64,000 nucleotides of DNA. It comes from Hetaerina americana. Lineage: Eukaryota > Arthropoda > Insecta > Odonata > Calopterygidae. The position numbers and the translations under genes are program-made. The stretch spans positions 1,157,001 to 1,221,000 of the forward strand of contig JAKTNV010000008.1 in the NCBI GenBank assembly GCA_022747635.1. The letters are read 5' to 3'. Under the pieces are notes generated by a model, which was not told the DNA's origin, did no database searches, and worked only from the letters and a program-made list of their open reading frames with translations. Of this stretch, positions 43,725 through 55,285 are shown in pieces (position 1 is the stretch's first letter; each line of letters starts with the position of its first letter).

Positions 43725-43990
43725 TGCAGTGACTAATGCAATGGCTTCCCATCCAGAGGGCCCGGGTTCCCGAGGCGAACGATATTTTTAAGTGGTTCAA
43801 GCGGCGGCACTTGAGGTGCTTTGTGGGGAGCACGTTTGAGAGAGTACGCCGTCCGTCGGATGGGACGTTAAACCGAGGACCCCTTGGCGCCTTTCGTTAA
43901 AGAGTAGGCAATGCTGACGCCGGGTTTCTCTCTTCACCCTTCCTCCTTTCCCATCCGTCACTAATGGCGGAAATGTGTTTAGCTGTCGCC
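43725..43990 (+). repeat. SINE-2 copy
   Basis: Plus strand: GTGACTAATGCAATGGCTTC (A-box side), AGAGGGCCCGGGTTCC (degraded B box), CTTGAGGTGCTTTGTGGGG, CCGTCCGTCGGATGGGACG, TTGGCGCCTTTCG, CGCCGGGTTTCTC, then the AATGGCGGAAATG tail. Confidence 0.8.
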
Positions 43991-44767
43991 CCCCCCCCCT
44001 TAAAAAACTGCTGCTTCCAACTAGGATAGAACTTTTCTTCGAACTCGACTTCGAACAAGACTTTAACCAACGGAACACCGCACGCGACCAATCGGAACAC
44101 ATTCTTCGACTTGGCACTCTTTCTGTCCCCCCCTCCTTCCGTCTCCATACGCCTTAGCTCCCCCGCCAACGCACTCCCCTCTACATTTAAATCCTCGACT
44201 GCCACTCTATAAGCCCTGCATCTACTTTTCCTGCCACCAATAAACTTCTTCCAAAGAACGCCTCTCTTCCCCTAACGTGCTTGCGCAGCACGTCTTCGTC
44301 TGTTTTGACTTACCTTCCTTACTTTTGTCCGCCTTAACACCATCTCTTAAGGAGAAAGGCCTCGAGCGGAGCAGACCGCTATTTGGACCAAAAATACAGA
44401 TATCCAGGACCAGAAACAAACACATGCATCCAAAAGATGTAAAAGCACCATTTACGCGACAAACACAGATATTTAAAGCAGTTACAGTTAATAAACACCA
44501 ATCACCAAAATCAGATTTGCATTTGTGCACAAATGTCAGAAATAACAGATGCGGCAGGGACGATGCGAGCCTCCAGGAACAAAACACCCGCGTCAACCGG
44601 GCTTAGGGATTTCCAAGGAATCATTCAAACACGAAAACAAGCTCCGAGTGATATTTCAAAGCAGCGTCCGCCACATAATTCACACACCATTCATCGTCTG
44701 AGGAAACACGTACGAGAAGGAGGGGGGTTGAATACATACGGGCTTACATACGAGTGCTACCACGAAA
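43991..44767. other. No supported gene
   Basis: A 124-codon minus frame (44222-44596) and a 109-codon plus frame overlap. Neither is recognisable. A donor-like AAG/GTAAGTC on the minus strand at about 44312 is noted but unattached. Confidence 0.3.
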
Positions 44768-44890
44768 GCAACTTACGTTTCGGTCTAGCGTGGCGGTGGT
44801 TTATTGGGCTAGACCCACCATCTTGGTGTGTAAACATCCCTACACGCAGTCCACGCATCCTGCTGCGATTGTGTGAGCAGACTGTGGTTC
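44768..44890 (+). repeat. Dispersed repeat, partner of 30182-30320
   Basis: AACTTACGTTTCGGTC, GCGTGGCGGTGGTTTATTGG, CCACCATCTTGGTGTG and ACGCATCCTGCTGCG appear in the same order as at 30182-30320. Confidence 0.6.
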
Positions 44891-45106
44891 TTCCTACTTG
44901 ACTCGCTGCAATAGAATACCAGACTGCAGTAGAATGACAAATGAACTCGCGGTGAAAAGCACCGAAATATTTCATGAAAATCGCTGATTTGCGATTACGG
45001 ATCTCTCGCTAAGAGTGGCTTGCGACGGAGCGCTTTGACAGTGACGTACAATTGCATGCTGCTGTAAATAAGTGGTGAAATGCGATGCGGCAGATTCATG
45101 TTGAAT

Positions 45107-45193
45107 TGAAAAATGGTCATATTCGGGTAAAATTATTCTGGTGTGTATTCACCCCCTTCCACACACCCTATCGTTGTCTTGCAGGGTACAATA
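45107..45193 (+). repeat. LINE-B-like 3' end, short
   Basis: GGTCATATTCGGGTAAAATT, TCTGGTGTGTATTCACCC, CACACACCCTATCG and CTTGCAGGGTAC match the last 90 nt of the repeat at 39857-40090. Confidence 0.6.
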
Positions 45194-45654
45194 AAAAGTG
45201 GACGGCTCGAATACTCTTGTGATGAAGGTTTTGATTCACTCGTGCTGTGCCCCTAGACTGAATAGACTGGCAAGCACGACGCTTCATATTCCGCACCTAC
45301 CCGAATCAACGCATTTGCAAGAAACAGGTGAATAACTACGATATGACCAGCGCATTAATTTCTCCATACGAATCTCTCTCTCTCTTTTAACCACTGATTA
45401 GTAAGGCACCTTACAATTGAAGAAAATAATACATCATTCAGGTCAGCATTAAGTGTTTCTTTGCGACTCTTCAAGGCAATAGTGAATGATTAAAACATCG
45501 ACTTCATCCCCTCCCACAGCGTCTTCTTAAATACGTAGTTTTTCAAAAAATCTCTCTTCTTCCGAGGAGGCATCGATTTTGCATTGGCCCTAGTATGGAG
45601 ATTGGACCGGCGGTGGTCATGATGCTCCTACGCTATGATGGCCACAGTCACGGG

Positions 45655-45860
45655 GACCACAATATTGTAAATAGATATGTTTATTTATGTATTCATAAAC
45701 CCCGCCAGTCACCGTTAGGGCGTGCGGCAGGGGTTGAATACACACCAGAATAATTTTACCCAAACATGACCCTACCGCGGTCGCACTACGTTATTATGAT
45801 CCCTTGTCGTTCGTGGAAAAAATCTTAAATCTATTTATCAACAGAAATCGCGAGGGTAGA
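45655..45860 (-). repeat. Short retroelement with LINE-B-like 3' end
   Basis: The reverse complement of the 39857-40090 repeat, including GAACGACAAGGGATCATAAT, the CCGCGGTAGGGTCATG block and the terminal hairpin, with a TAAATAAA-type tail. It abuts a LINE-B copy on its right. Confidence 0.65.
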
Positions 45861-46640
45861 TTCCTTTAAATACTTGGGCGTACAATTACTCACGATCTGT
45901 CCTGGGGAAAGCACATACGGGAAATATGCGGTCGTGCTAATAAAAACATTGGGATTTGTAAAAAGAGTGCTGGGTAAATGTGACGAAAAAGTGAAGGAAC
46001 GATGTTTTCTTGCCCTAGTCAGGCCCCACCTAGAGTATGCTGCCAGTATATGGGATCCTTAAGAGATAAATTTGATTTCGGAATCGGATCGAGTTCAGCG
46101 GAGGGGGGCTAGATTTGTCAAAAATTGTTATGACCAACGCAGTAGCGTAACTACTTTGCTAGAAAATTTAGGCTGGGATTCCCTTAAACAGCGGCGTTTA
46201 CAATATAGATTAAACTTATTAAAAACATTGAAAGATGGGTCCTTTTCCGATGCCATTTTCCGATGACATCAAGAACATAATACGAACCCCAACGTATTAC
46301 GGGCGGAGGGATCACGAATGTAAGATTAGAGAGGTTGACTGCAAGACTGACGGGTTTAAATGGTCATTTTTTCCAAGAACAATAAGAGACGAGAATGCTT
46401 GTAATCGAAATCCCGCAGCAGTCGGCTCGACATAATAAGTATTAACCTACAAGGTAGCGACTGCGTATGGTTATCCTAGTAAATTTATGTATTATTTTTT
46501 TGCAGGTCCCTCCCACCTTTCCCCAATCATTTGAAAAACCCTAACCCCTTCATCTCTTACCCATTCCTCTTGGTGCTGCACCCGCTGCCAAACACCTTTT
46601 TGGTGGCTCGCAGGGAATTGATGTAGATGTATCTGTTCTA
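45861..46640 (+). pseudogene. LINE-B copy, C-terminal coding part and 3' UTR
   Basis: Two or three frames together give KTLGFVKRVLGKCDEKVKER, CFLALVRPHLEYAASIWDP, then DRVQRRGARFVKNCYDQRSS, LLENLGWDSLKQRRLQYRLN and KIREVDCKTDGFKWSFFPRT. This is the conserved tail of CR1/L2/Jockey-type reverse transcriptases. The 3' UTR ends in GGTGGCTCGCAGGG and a GATGTAGATGTA tail. The catalytic palm is absent, so it is a 5'-truncated dead copy. Confidence 0.88.
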
Positions 46641-46674
46641 CACGTAATTTCTCTAATTTTATTATATCTCGATC

Positions 46675-46870
46675 GCTCCTTGAGGTGCTTTGTGGAGGGC
46701 ACTTTGACGGCATGGTACGCCGTCCGTCGGATGGGACGTTAAGCTGCGGACCCTTTGGCGCCTTTCGACAAAAGTAGGCTAATGCCGACGCCGGGTTTCT
46801 CTCCATCCTTCATCCTTTCCTGTCCATACCCTATGGCGCAAATGACCTCAGCTGTCGGTCGCCTCCCCTA
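46675..46870 (+). repeat. SINE-2 copy lacking the tRNA-like head
   Basis: Starts in the body at CTTGAGGTGCTTTGTGGAGG and continues through CCGTCCGTCGGATGGGACG, GCCGACGCCGGGTTTCTC and a tail ATGGCGCAAATGACC. The 5' truncation removes the A and B boxes. It follows the LINE-B 3' end by about 35 nt. Confidence 0.8.
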
Positions 46871-46979
46871 AATACTATTATGTCCAATTTATACAAGCAA
46901 GCTTTAATCCGTAATAACCTTGGCTCCGCGGGTGATTCCCAGCCCAGGTCCTCTCATAATTTGGATACGATACTTAGTT

Positions 46980-47565
46980 TATCATAACAACGTTTTACAA
47001 ATCTAGCTCCTCTACGCTACACGCGATCTATTCCGGCAATCAGTCTAACTTCATGAGGCTCCCATTTTACAAATGAAGCTTAACCAGCGACAGATAACAT
47101 TTCTCTTTGACTTTTTCATCACATTTACCAAGTATTATTATGATAATTCCTAATTTTTTGTTAGTTTATCCACATATTCCCCACATGTGCTTCACCTAGG
47201 ATAGGTCGTGAGTGAGGGTAACGCCTAGGCATTTAATTGAGTCTACGCATTCCATTTCGGTATCGCGATGCCGTAGGCGTTCGGGAGAGAAATGCTCTGT
47301 TCCCGAAAATGTACAACTAATTTATGACTACGTTTTTTGTTAAGTTAAACTCTAACTGTCAAGTATCGCACCAGCGTTGTATAACATTAAGGTCATATGA
47401 TAAAGCCGCTGTGTTCTCAGGATCACGGTAAACCACAGCATTGTCGTAAAATAAACGTATCTTACTGGTGAATACGGAGTCAATGTCGTTAACGCAAAGT
47501 AAGAATAAAAGAGGTCCGATAACACCCTCTTGGGGAATACTTGAAGAAACTTCTACAGCATTTGA
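46980..47565 (-). pseudogene. LINE-B reverse-transcriptase fragment
   Basis: In broken minus frames: GVIGPLLFLLCVNDI, SKIRLFYDNAVVYRDP (FADD box degraded to FYDN), WCDT, QLEFNLTKN, GEAHVGNM and RRGARFVKRCYD. The order runs from RT motif 4 through the active site to the C-terminal tail. Many stops. Confidence 0.82.
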
Positions 47566-48399
47566 GCTTATTTAGATAATTTTAGCTAGATTTGAGAAGG
47601 ATTAGCATAATTACAGGGCACCTCATAAAATTTTCGACCAAGGTGGAGTAAATGTAAAAAGAATAGGACCGGTCAAGTTCGCACTCCCGGTAGCAGTTAG
47701 CCACTCAATTCTTTCCCAGTTTAAAAGTAAATTAAAAATACTGCTACACAAAAATACATATTTGGTCATAAGAAAAATAGCACTCATTCCACCGGAACTT
47801 TCAAGGTTTTTGCTGTCAACACATTGAAAAAGGCAGAGAAAGCTCACTTCCGGCGAGTGGATGCTGCCCACAATAATTCAATCAACTGGTCCAAGCCTAT
47901 TTCACCTACAATCATAATAATGGACGGTAGTAAAATGACGTCATCCTCAAATATTAGTTTTTGAGACACCGTGCCCAGTAAAAAAAAATCTATCACAGAC
48001 AAAGGGACAAGCTAAATGATTTCATTCGTAAAATATCAAAACTTGTTTCGTTGACTTAAAAACATTTATTTCCGATGAAATCCCTTAATTCGATATTTCT
48101 TCATGAAACCAAAATGTTCCTCTCCATATACGAAACATGCACACACTAAAAAGAAGACACCCAGTTAGTTTCGCAACATCGTGCTGCTCTTTCATTACTC
48201 AAAAACTACAGCGTCTCACTATTTAATTTTTATTTATAATTTTCGTTGAGGTCCCCTATAATCTCTTGCCTATCTGTAACTGATAACTTCGTGGCTTTAG
48301 TTATAATCATCAAGTTGATAGCACCCTCACTGGTTACTGCTTATGCTGGTGCTTGGGGATAAAAAAACGATCAAATGAGAAAACGATGGCCGATCTGGC
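47566..48399. other. AT-rich sequence, no supported gene
   Basis: An 82-codon minus frame at 47623-47871 is unrecognised. Confidence 0.3.
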
Positions 48400-48830
48400 A
48401 GTGAATTGCAGCCGGTGAACGCGAGCCGAAGACTTGAGAATGAGGGAAGGGGGAAACATTTGGTGGGGAGGAGGGGGGATATGATGAAAATAAGACAATG
48501 GAGATGCGAATGCCTCCCCTTGAAGGGTAGGGAGATGGAGGGGCGGGGGGGGGGACAGTCTCTGCCCCCCCCCCTCCGTAGTCACTTGCTCGTGGCCGTG
48601 GTGACGCGGGGGCATGAATCAATAGCGCCGTGGAATCCGGCGGGCGGGTGAACACCGCACCAATCCTCCCCTCTGCCGCTTCCACAACCCCCACCCCACT
48701 CTTACCTCCCTCTCCCCCCCCCCGTCCACCCCCTCGGGCATAATACGTCAGCTTCCCATCTGCCGCCCCACCAAACGGATCCCACCCCTCTTCTTGCCTT
48801 CCGTCCAACCCTCTTAATTCGCTCGGGCCC
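48400..48830. other. GC-rich block with G and C homopolymer runs
   Basis: Long G runs at about 48542-48554 and C runs near 48565 and 48715. Open frames in several phases (145 minus, 81 plus) are compositional. Possible CpG island. Confidence 0.35.
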
Positions 48831-48943
48831 GGGTGAGATCTTTTTTATTTCAAAGTAATACGTGCAGTAGCGAGCGACATAGCTGCTACTACGACCCAGA
48901 CGGAGAGCTCTCCTTCATTAAAGTTCCGTAACATCCAACGAAG

Positions 48944-49155
48944 GAGGGTTATTCGGAAAGTAATGCTCGATTTCTTATAAAAAATTAAACCATCACAGAT
49001 TTTTTCAAAAAAGTTTTTTTTAAATTTAATTTGTTATGTCTTTCTCTATTTTTCTGCATAGTTGCTATTTTTGTTTAAACAATTGCTGCAACGTTCCACA
49101 AGCTCGACATTCGATTAGCTACGGCGGTTCGGACTTTACTTTCCGAATAATCCTC
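48944..49155 (-). mobile_element. Mariner-derived MITE
   Basis: The ends are inverted: GGGTTATTCGGAAAGTAATG on the left and, reversed, GGATTATTCGGAAAGTAAAG on the right. On the minus strand a short coding relic reads LVERCSNCLNKNSNYAEK then a stop, the typical C-terminal end of a mariner transposase. About 1.1 kb of a parent element is therefore missing, leaving a 212-bp deletion derivative. Confidence 0.82.
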
Positions 49156-49899
49156 GAAATATGAATTATCAATCATGCAAGACCTCTCCATTCCTCTAAT
49201 ACATTTGAACCACAAAGAATTATTTGAAAAGTCATCAGAAGTTATATTGACATGTAGTGCGTATGAGGCAAAAATATCACCGATTTGATTCAAGCATTGC
49301 GGTAGGTACATCTGCTGCCATTTGAAACATGTTCAGTTCTCTCAACGCCACGATAGAGGACAAGCGACGCGGGTTCCGCGGAATCGGGATTCTCGGACGA
49401 ATTCCATATACGGAAAAGAGTTACTTAACCTCCTCATACGGCATCCCAATTTATTTGCCACACTTGATTTTCCCTCTTCCACAACGTGAAAAACACTTTC
49501 TTAAAAAGTTTTTAATTTGAGGAAAGCGAAGGAGAACTAAAGAACATGCAACAATTGCCTTGATAGGACGTTTCCTGGAGTCAGATCAGTGAAACCTTTG
49601 CCAAAAACTCATTACCAATTATGATAACAATATGGAAATATTTTTTTTAAATTAGTAGACAAAAAAATTAAAATAACTTTTTACTGAACAAGTCTCGTAT
49701 TCAGCTCGCTATTACCGAGTAACAATGCGGCTTTCGAACCTTAACAGGTTCATTTCAAGTAAATTCATACAAAATGACACGGAATCTTGATTGTAAAGCG
49801 CACATGTAAGTAAATCGTTATGACGTCAAAGGCTACGTTGCGCAAAGATGAAAAATACCAGAATTGATATCTCTAGCGAAAAGTGGAATGAAATCACTT
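49156..49899. other. AT-rich sequence, no supported gene
   Basis: Short frames only. Nothing recognisable. Confidence 0.3.
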
Positions 49900-51420
49900 A
49901 TGATCACAAGACATTTAGGACAAAATACCAAGAAGGAATTTTGGAAAGCGAATTCCAACGAAAAAGATTAGCAGAACAGTTGAGAGAATCCGAAAGCATT
50001 TTGGTCGTTCGTCAAAGAGATTGAGGACGCCTACAGTTAATTCCCTCAAAAAGCAAAAAAGGTGAAAGATTAACCAGCAGTTTGGAAATGGACAACTCAT
50101 TAATTTCCTTCTTTCAAACTGTCTTCACCTAATGCCTCCGATAGCTTACCAATTCGCTCCTGCTAACCGATGTCCAAAATCGAAATCTCATACGATGGAA
50201 TAGAAGTTTTGCTGAAAATTTTAAATCCTCCTGGTATTCTTGAGGAACTAGCATCGGAAATTGCGCCGTATCAGTAAATAAATTCATTAATCGACAGTAG
50301 ATCATCGGGTCCCCAATGTTTGGAAAGCGGCTAACGGTTTAAGAAAGATAAAATCCTTAGAAACACAACTTTCTCTTTTTGTCAGAAAGATCTTTGGTTC
50401 GGGAAAGAATGTTCCAGCGGGCGGGATTTTTCCAGTTTAAAAAGGCTTTCGACAAAGTACTTACTTACAGAGTAAACTACTCAGAAAGGTAGAAGCATAT
50501 GTCATAGATAAAAAGATTCTACGTTGGGTTAAAGACTTTTTGAATGGACGCGTAAAAATGGTAGCCATAGATGGAGTTCGCTCTAATTTTGTAAAAGTCA
50601 CTTCAGGTGGAAGTGTTTAAGGACCTCTTTTATTCATAGTAGTAGTTTTTATGGAAGGCAACGGACAACTAAGGTCATTTGCTCCATTAAAGATGGATGG
50701 GATGGGAGGAAGGGTGGAGAGAAACCCGGCGTCGGCATTCGCCTACTCTTGTCGAAAGGCGCCAAAGGATCCGCAGTTTAACGACCCATACGACGGACGG
50801 CGTACTCACTCGAAGTGCCCTCCACAAAGTACCTCAAGTAGGGATTAAAATACCACTGAAAAATATTGGCTTTCTCCAGGATTTGAACCCGAGCCCTCTC
50901 GGAGTCTTTTATTCCTTCTTTACGTTTACGACATTTAACGCCGTAGTCATTAGCAAGACACTGCTATTCACGAAGATGAAGTGGTTTAAAGAGATATCAG
51001 TAATCCTAAGGATTAAGCGGCTTTAGTAGATGACCTCAATGCTATACTACGTCGATGCGATACTTGGCAGTTAAAATTAAACTTAAAACAGTACAAAGTG
51101 ATTAATTCTTGGAATAAGGGAAATTCCCTCCCGAACGCTTAATCCATCAGGAGCACCGAAATTGAAAGTGTTGACTCGATTAAATATCGTACTTAGGCGA
51201 TTACCCTCACTCACGAGCACTCCAGGGTGAAGCATATATACAGGGAATTCGTATGTATGAATGAGGACAAGCTAACCAAAAATTAGGATTATTTGGATGA
51301 ATATCGGGGAAATATGACGAACATGTACAAGAGAAATGTTTTCTTCCGCAGGTTAGGCCTCATTTAAAATATAGGTATGCCGCTAGTATGTGGACCGAAT
51401 AAAGGTTATGTCAAAATCAC
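49900..51420 (+). pseudogene. LINE-B reverse-transcriptase pseudogene interrupted by SINE-2
   Basis: Broken plus frames give YQEGILESEFQRKR, a linker (PSKSKKGERLTSSLEMDNSL), FKKAFDKV (RT motif), RWVKDFLNGRVKMVAIDGVR, then GPLLF. After the SINE the coding sequence resumes at once as LLYVYD, followed by DDLNAILRRCDTWQLKLNLK and PHLKY. It is the longest LINE-B copy here and covers the fingers, palm and thumb region. Stops and shifts are numerous. Confidence 0.85.
50636..50904 (-). mobile_element. SINE-2 insertion with 10-bp target duplication
   Basis: Flanked by TCTTTTATTC at 50626-50635 and 50905-50914, splitting the LINE-B GPLLFLLYVYD block. Oriented minus: GCTCGGGTTCAAATCC (B box), CTTGAGGTACTTTGTGGAGG, CCGTCCGTCGTATGGG, GCCGACGCCGGGTTTCTC and a 3' tail of ACTACTACTAT. 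The head is truncated upstream of the B box. Confidence 0.92.
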
Positions 51421-51504
51421 CCTCCCTGCTCTCATTCTAACCATACACAACATTCAACATCTCGCGAACTACTCCATTTACGCAAAAGAAAACACACCAT
51501 TCAT

Positions 51505-51850
51505 CTACATCTGTATAATACCTCGCAAGCCGCCGCAAGGGCGTGTGGCGGGGAGTGTTAGGTCACCATCCGTAAAAAGGATCAATACCACATGCAAAAA
51601 CAACATGAAAAATTACACCCACAGCAGCGCACAAACTCATGCAACGAACCCTTCATCCAACACCCATGCAAACACATATACCGCAAACCAACAAACAACT
51701 GCACCCTAGGATGCAGCACGAAAGCCATCCAACAACGCGGAAGCCAAGACACAACAAGCAAGAATGCGAAACTCCACCACCACATGAACATGCAACACAT
51801 AACACTCCCCCCCTCCGCCACCATTTAGGTAGCGCTAACGATGAATACAA
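51505..51850 (-). repeat. LINE-B 3' UTR
   Basis: Plus-strand reading starts CTACATCTGTATAATACC, then CGCAAGCCGCCGCAAGGGCG and TGTGGCGGGG, the terminal hairpin reversed. A CA-rich stretch follows that matches the 54895 copy and, reversed, 6310-6610. Confidence 0.75.
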
Positions 51851-52256
51851 TCATCTCCCATTTAGTTTAAAACTTTAAACTTAAAATTATTAAATGTTGT
51901 TGGACAATAAAAATTCAAAAATCATAAAATAGAATTGCATCACACGTGTGCTGAGGCAAACTGTTGCACATAAATAATAAGACTAGCGGAAATGGGAGAA
52001 TCGGATATAGGAGGGAGGCTAATGGGAATATTCTACACACCAAAGCGGGATGTACCAGCGGGACAGCCGATCGGTCAACTTGACAAAATGCATTGCAAAT
52101 TGCAAATGCATAACATTTGTGGTTCAATCTTTCATTGAACTACCCTGGCATTTTTCATCGAAAAATTCGTTTGCCATACGTACCTCTGACTTCCATTCTT
52201 CTTACTCACTCATTCCTGCTCGCAAAAGTCTCTTTTCCTTGACGAGCACTCATATA
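51851..52256. other. No supported gene
   Basis: Unremarkable AT-rich sequence. Frames of about 70 codons are unrecognised. Confidence 0.3.
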
Positions 52257-52446
52257 CAGGGTACGTTCCAAAAGTAATGCAATTGAATTTCTTGCGCCGC
52301 TCCTATTGGTCGGAGTGGTATCGAACCACTCGGAGTAGGTGGGAGGGGGGGAAGCTAACCTTTGCCGCGATGCCGGTCTCAGTGCTCTTCAAGCTGTGGA
52401 AGCGGCAGGACGTCAGTAATTGTAAATATCTGCGCGCCGACCGAGA
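52257..52446 (+). mobile_element. Mariner M1 5' end fragment
   Basis: Preceded by TA, it starts CAGGGTACGTTCCAAAAGTA and continues ATGCAATTGAATTTCTTGCG, CCGCTCCTATTGGTCGGAG and the untranslated leader to TGCGCGCCGACCG. The copies at 57549 and 62561 share this leader. It stops before the transposase start and joins LINE-A sequence. Confidence 0.85.
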
Positions 52447-52625
52447 GAAACCTTAGGTTTCTCTTCCAGGTAAATCGCATAATCTTTGTTTTATTTATAT
52501 TTATTCTCATCCCATATCTGTCGCACTGAATTTTCAATTCAATCAGCAATGCCTGCAGCCCTTTGGCTGACTGACAAACTAGAAAATGTTCATCAGCAAA
52601 CCTAACTGATTTTACTTATTCCCAT
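52447..52625 (-). pseudogene. LINE-A reverse-transcriptase fragment
   Basis: Minus strand: VKSVRFADEHFLVCQSAKGL, then ALLIELKIQCDRYGMRIN. The catalytic FADD box is mutated to FADE. It is joined to the mariner M1 fragment on its left. Confidence 0.85.
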
Positions 52626-52839
52626 CCGACTTCATGATTCGAGAACACAACAGTAGGGGGCATATTTCAGGACGACATGAGCTTCATTCAATCACCACCC
52701 CCCTTGATCCCCTCTTCCCTTACCAGAGACCGATGTCTGCCCCCTGCCACACGCCCTCGTGGCCACCTGCACGGTTAGATATACGTACATGCAGATAAAA
52801 ATACTCTTCACTGAGCAACGAGATGTTTCCCAGCATGGC

Positions 52840-53330
52840 TACTAGAAGACGCCGCCACCCACGGCCGCGGGGGTGAGGGGTCCCCCGGTCACACCCCCCG
52901 GCCACCCCAACCCGCCGCATATCAAAACCCCTACCACGACGATGTCCTTTCAGTAAGGGTTATTCCCTCCCCTCCCCCCTTTACTCCCCCGTCCCAGTCA
53001 TTCTTCTCGCCATTATATTCGAGAAATCCACGGCCCCAACATTTCCACTCCCCCGCCCACTCCTCCTTCCGCCGAAAGCCCTCCCCCCAACAATGAGGCA
53101 GACATTCTAGCCTCCTCCGTGGCGTTCCGAGGGCGCCGATAATTCCTCCCGTGGCTCCTTTGTTTTTAATTCCATCTACATTCACACACGCCGTGGGCAC
53201 GCCACCGTCGGGCGGGGCTGAGGTGTCTGGGGGGGAGAGGGAATGGTGGGCTGGGGGTGGAGGAGGGGGAGCAGAGGGCAAGGGGGAGAAAGTCCTCCCG
53301 AAGTTCTCCGTCCCGTGTGATCAGGATCGG
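52840..53330. other. GC-rich block, possible CpG island
   Basis: Low-complexity C-rich then G-rich sequence. The frames here (minus 116 and 120 codons, plus 64 and 115) are proline-, glycine- or arginine-rich and compositional. LINE-B-type end sequence (CCCCCTGCCACACGCCC) lies just upstream at 52740. Confidence 0.35.
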
Positions 53331-54894
53331 CAATGGGAACTCTGAGCCAATCTACGCGATTCAATTCCGACAAACAATCGGAAGCAACAAACTTTGGCGC
53401 ATTCGACGAGGGCGAGATGGTGATGGCGCAGTGGAATGCCACCGAGGCGACGGGAGAAGGATTATGAGCAATTTGGAGAGGGATACCACCATTCGGCGTA
53501 ATAGACGCGGTGAGGAGGAGGGGAAAGGGGGGGGATGTCTGCAACTATGTGGCGGTGACAATAGGCATGAAAATTCTTTGAAGGTGTGGGGGCATATCCT
53601 TTGATACCATTACAATCACGTGAGGGTGATTTAAGATACTTTCACAAAACATATCGATTAGATTGGAAGCCGAATAAACGTAAATGCTAAAATGTGCGGA
53701 AGAAAAATAATTTTGGAGTCGCCAACAATTGTTTTGGCACCAAAATATTTTAATAATCCTGATGTGATTCACGCATTCCTCTGCTCAATTTCTTCATTAT
53801 ACACTTGCGACGTTTTTTTTCCTTTCATGCCGGCAACTAATTACATTTCTTGTTCCTGAACAGGGAATAATGTCTGGTACACTAAATCAAAACGATGCGC
53901 CAGGAGTATTTTAATGATCATAGTAATGATTTAAGAAATTTCACCCCCCCGTTCCGACTCCCTCGAATACCTTGATAACTAACAATTAATAGACACGCAG
54001 CTGAGTTTGATTTGATCGCCAAATAGGCTGTTTTTTACTTGGGAAATATGTAGATGCCCGTTCTTCTCACGGGTTATTAATAGAAATCATTTAAATTACT
54101 AACTTCTCTGTTTCAATGGCAAAAACAGAGGAACACCATGTGCCATCAATATTGAGGTAGGCCTCAATCATTGCTACAACTGTTTACGTTTTGATAGAAA
54201 TACTGGGACGCATCTTCAGCTAGGATACGTGAAGTGACGCTCACGGGATGACAATGAGTGTAAACCTCCAGTTTCAAAGCGCGTCAGCGATGAAGGGATT
54301 AATGCCACTCGATGCCGCTCCGTAATAGAACAAAAGAACAATTGCTCACAGCAACAAACATTACACCTCACATTTTAGGATTCATTCAAATGTTCATTTT
54401 TAGGAATAACCGTGACGATTCCTCTCATGAAGGTCCACACAAGAGAAGCGAAACGTCGGTTATTTTAAACAGTCGCACTTAAATTGGAAAGTAATAAATT
54501 CAAAAACTTAGGAAGCGTCCACTTTTTCAAACGACTACTGCCGCCTTAATGTTGACCGAGGGTGTGGACTTGGGCCTTCAGCACCTCGCCTATTTTCTAT
54601 CTTTTTGCTCATTTTGCTATTCAAAAGTTTCCCCTGCATTCAATTCAGATCTTAGCCTTGAGAAAAAACGATGTGACGATTCCGGGCGGTTACAACCTCG
54701 AGACGCCTTAGACGTTTCCTACTTCTAATTCCTCGAGCATAGAAGCACAGGGGGCCCCAACATCACTTCCTTTTTTTATTAGGCAAAGCCCCTTAGAAGA
54801 AGAAGTTATGTTTACGCACCCCGTAGTTGTAGTTTGTGAACAGATAAAGTCGGTATCAGAATTGAAATCAGGTTACATCAGTACAGAATGTTCA
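53331..54894. other. No supported gene
   Basis: AT-rich sequence. CTCATGAAGGTCC...AAGCGAAACGTCGG at 54424-54465 faintly recalls the CTGAAGAAGGCC...GCGAAAC layout of the Penelope termini, but its stem II does not pair. Confidence 0.3.
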
Positions 54895-55285
54895 TTACAT
54901 CTACATCTACTTAATACCCCGCAAGCCGCCGCAAGGGCGTGTGGCGGGGGGTGCTAGGACACCACCCGTAATTTAGAAAAGAAAAAGAAAAAAAAAACCG
55001 CATGCAATAACCACAAAATCATTAATAAAAAAAACATGGCATACATTCATGCATGAACACTTACACCCCACACACATGCAAACACTCAAACTACCAACTA
55101 ACATACACATGCACCTGAAAGTATACCTAACTTCTCTATAGTGTTTAATTTTGTTCCGACTTGTAAATTCAACGTTTTTAATATTTCTAAAGTGACTTCG
55201 GTTTCTTGCTATTATGATTTCTGATTGTTCGGGGAAAGAATGAGTATTTGTACCTATCTGTCTTGGAATCTATCTCCTACATTAT
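54895..55285 (-). repeat. LINE-B 3' end with UTR
   Basis: Plus reading: TTACATCTACATCTACTTAA, CCCCGCAAGCCGCCGCAAGG and GCGTGTGGCGGGG. A roughly 300-bp UTR then leads to the last codons (minus reading ...NNQKS, TEVTLE). It is the cleanest example of the hairpin plus (GATGTA)n tail. Confidence 0.8.

Noticed and set aside
48371..48808. 145-codon minus frame
   Set aside because: Proline/glycine-rich low-complexity frame in a GC-rich block with G and C runs.
54424..54465. Hammerhead-like CTCATGAAGG...GCGAAACG
   Set aside because: The core is CUCAUGA rather than CUGANGA and stem II does not pair.
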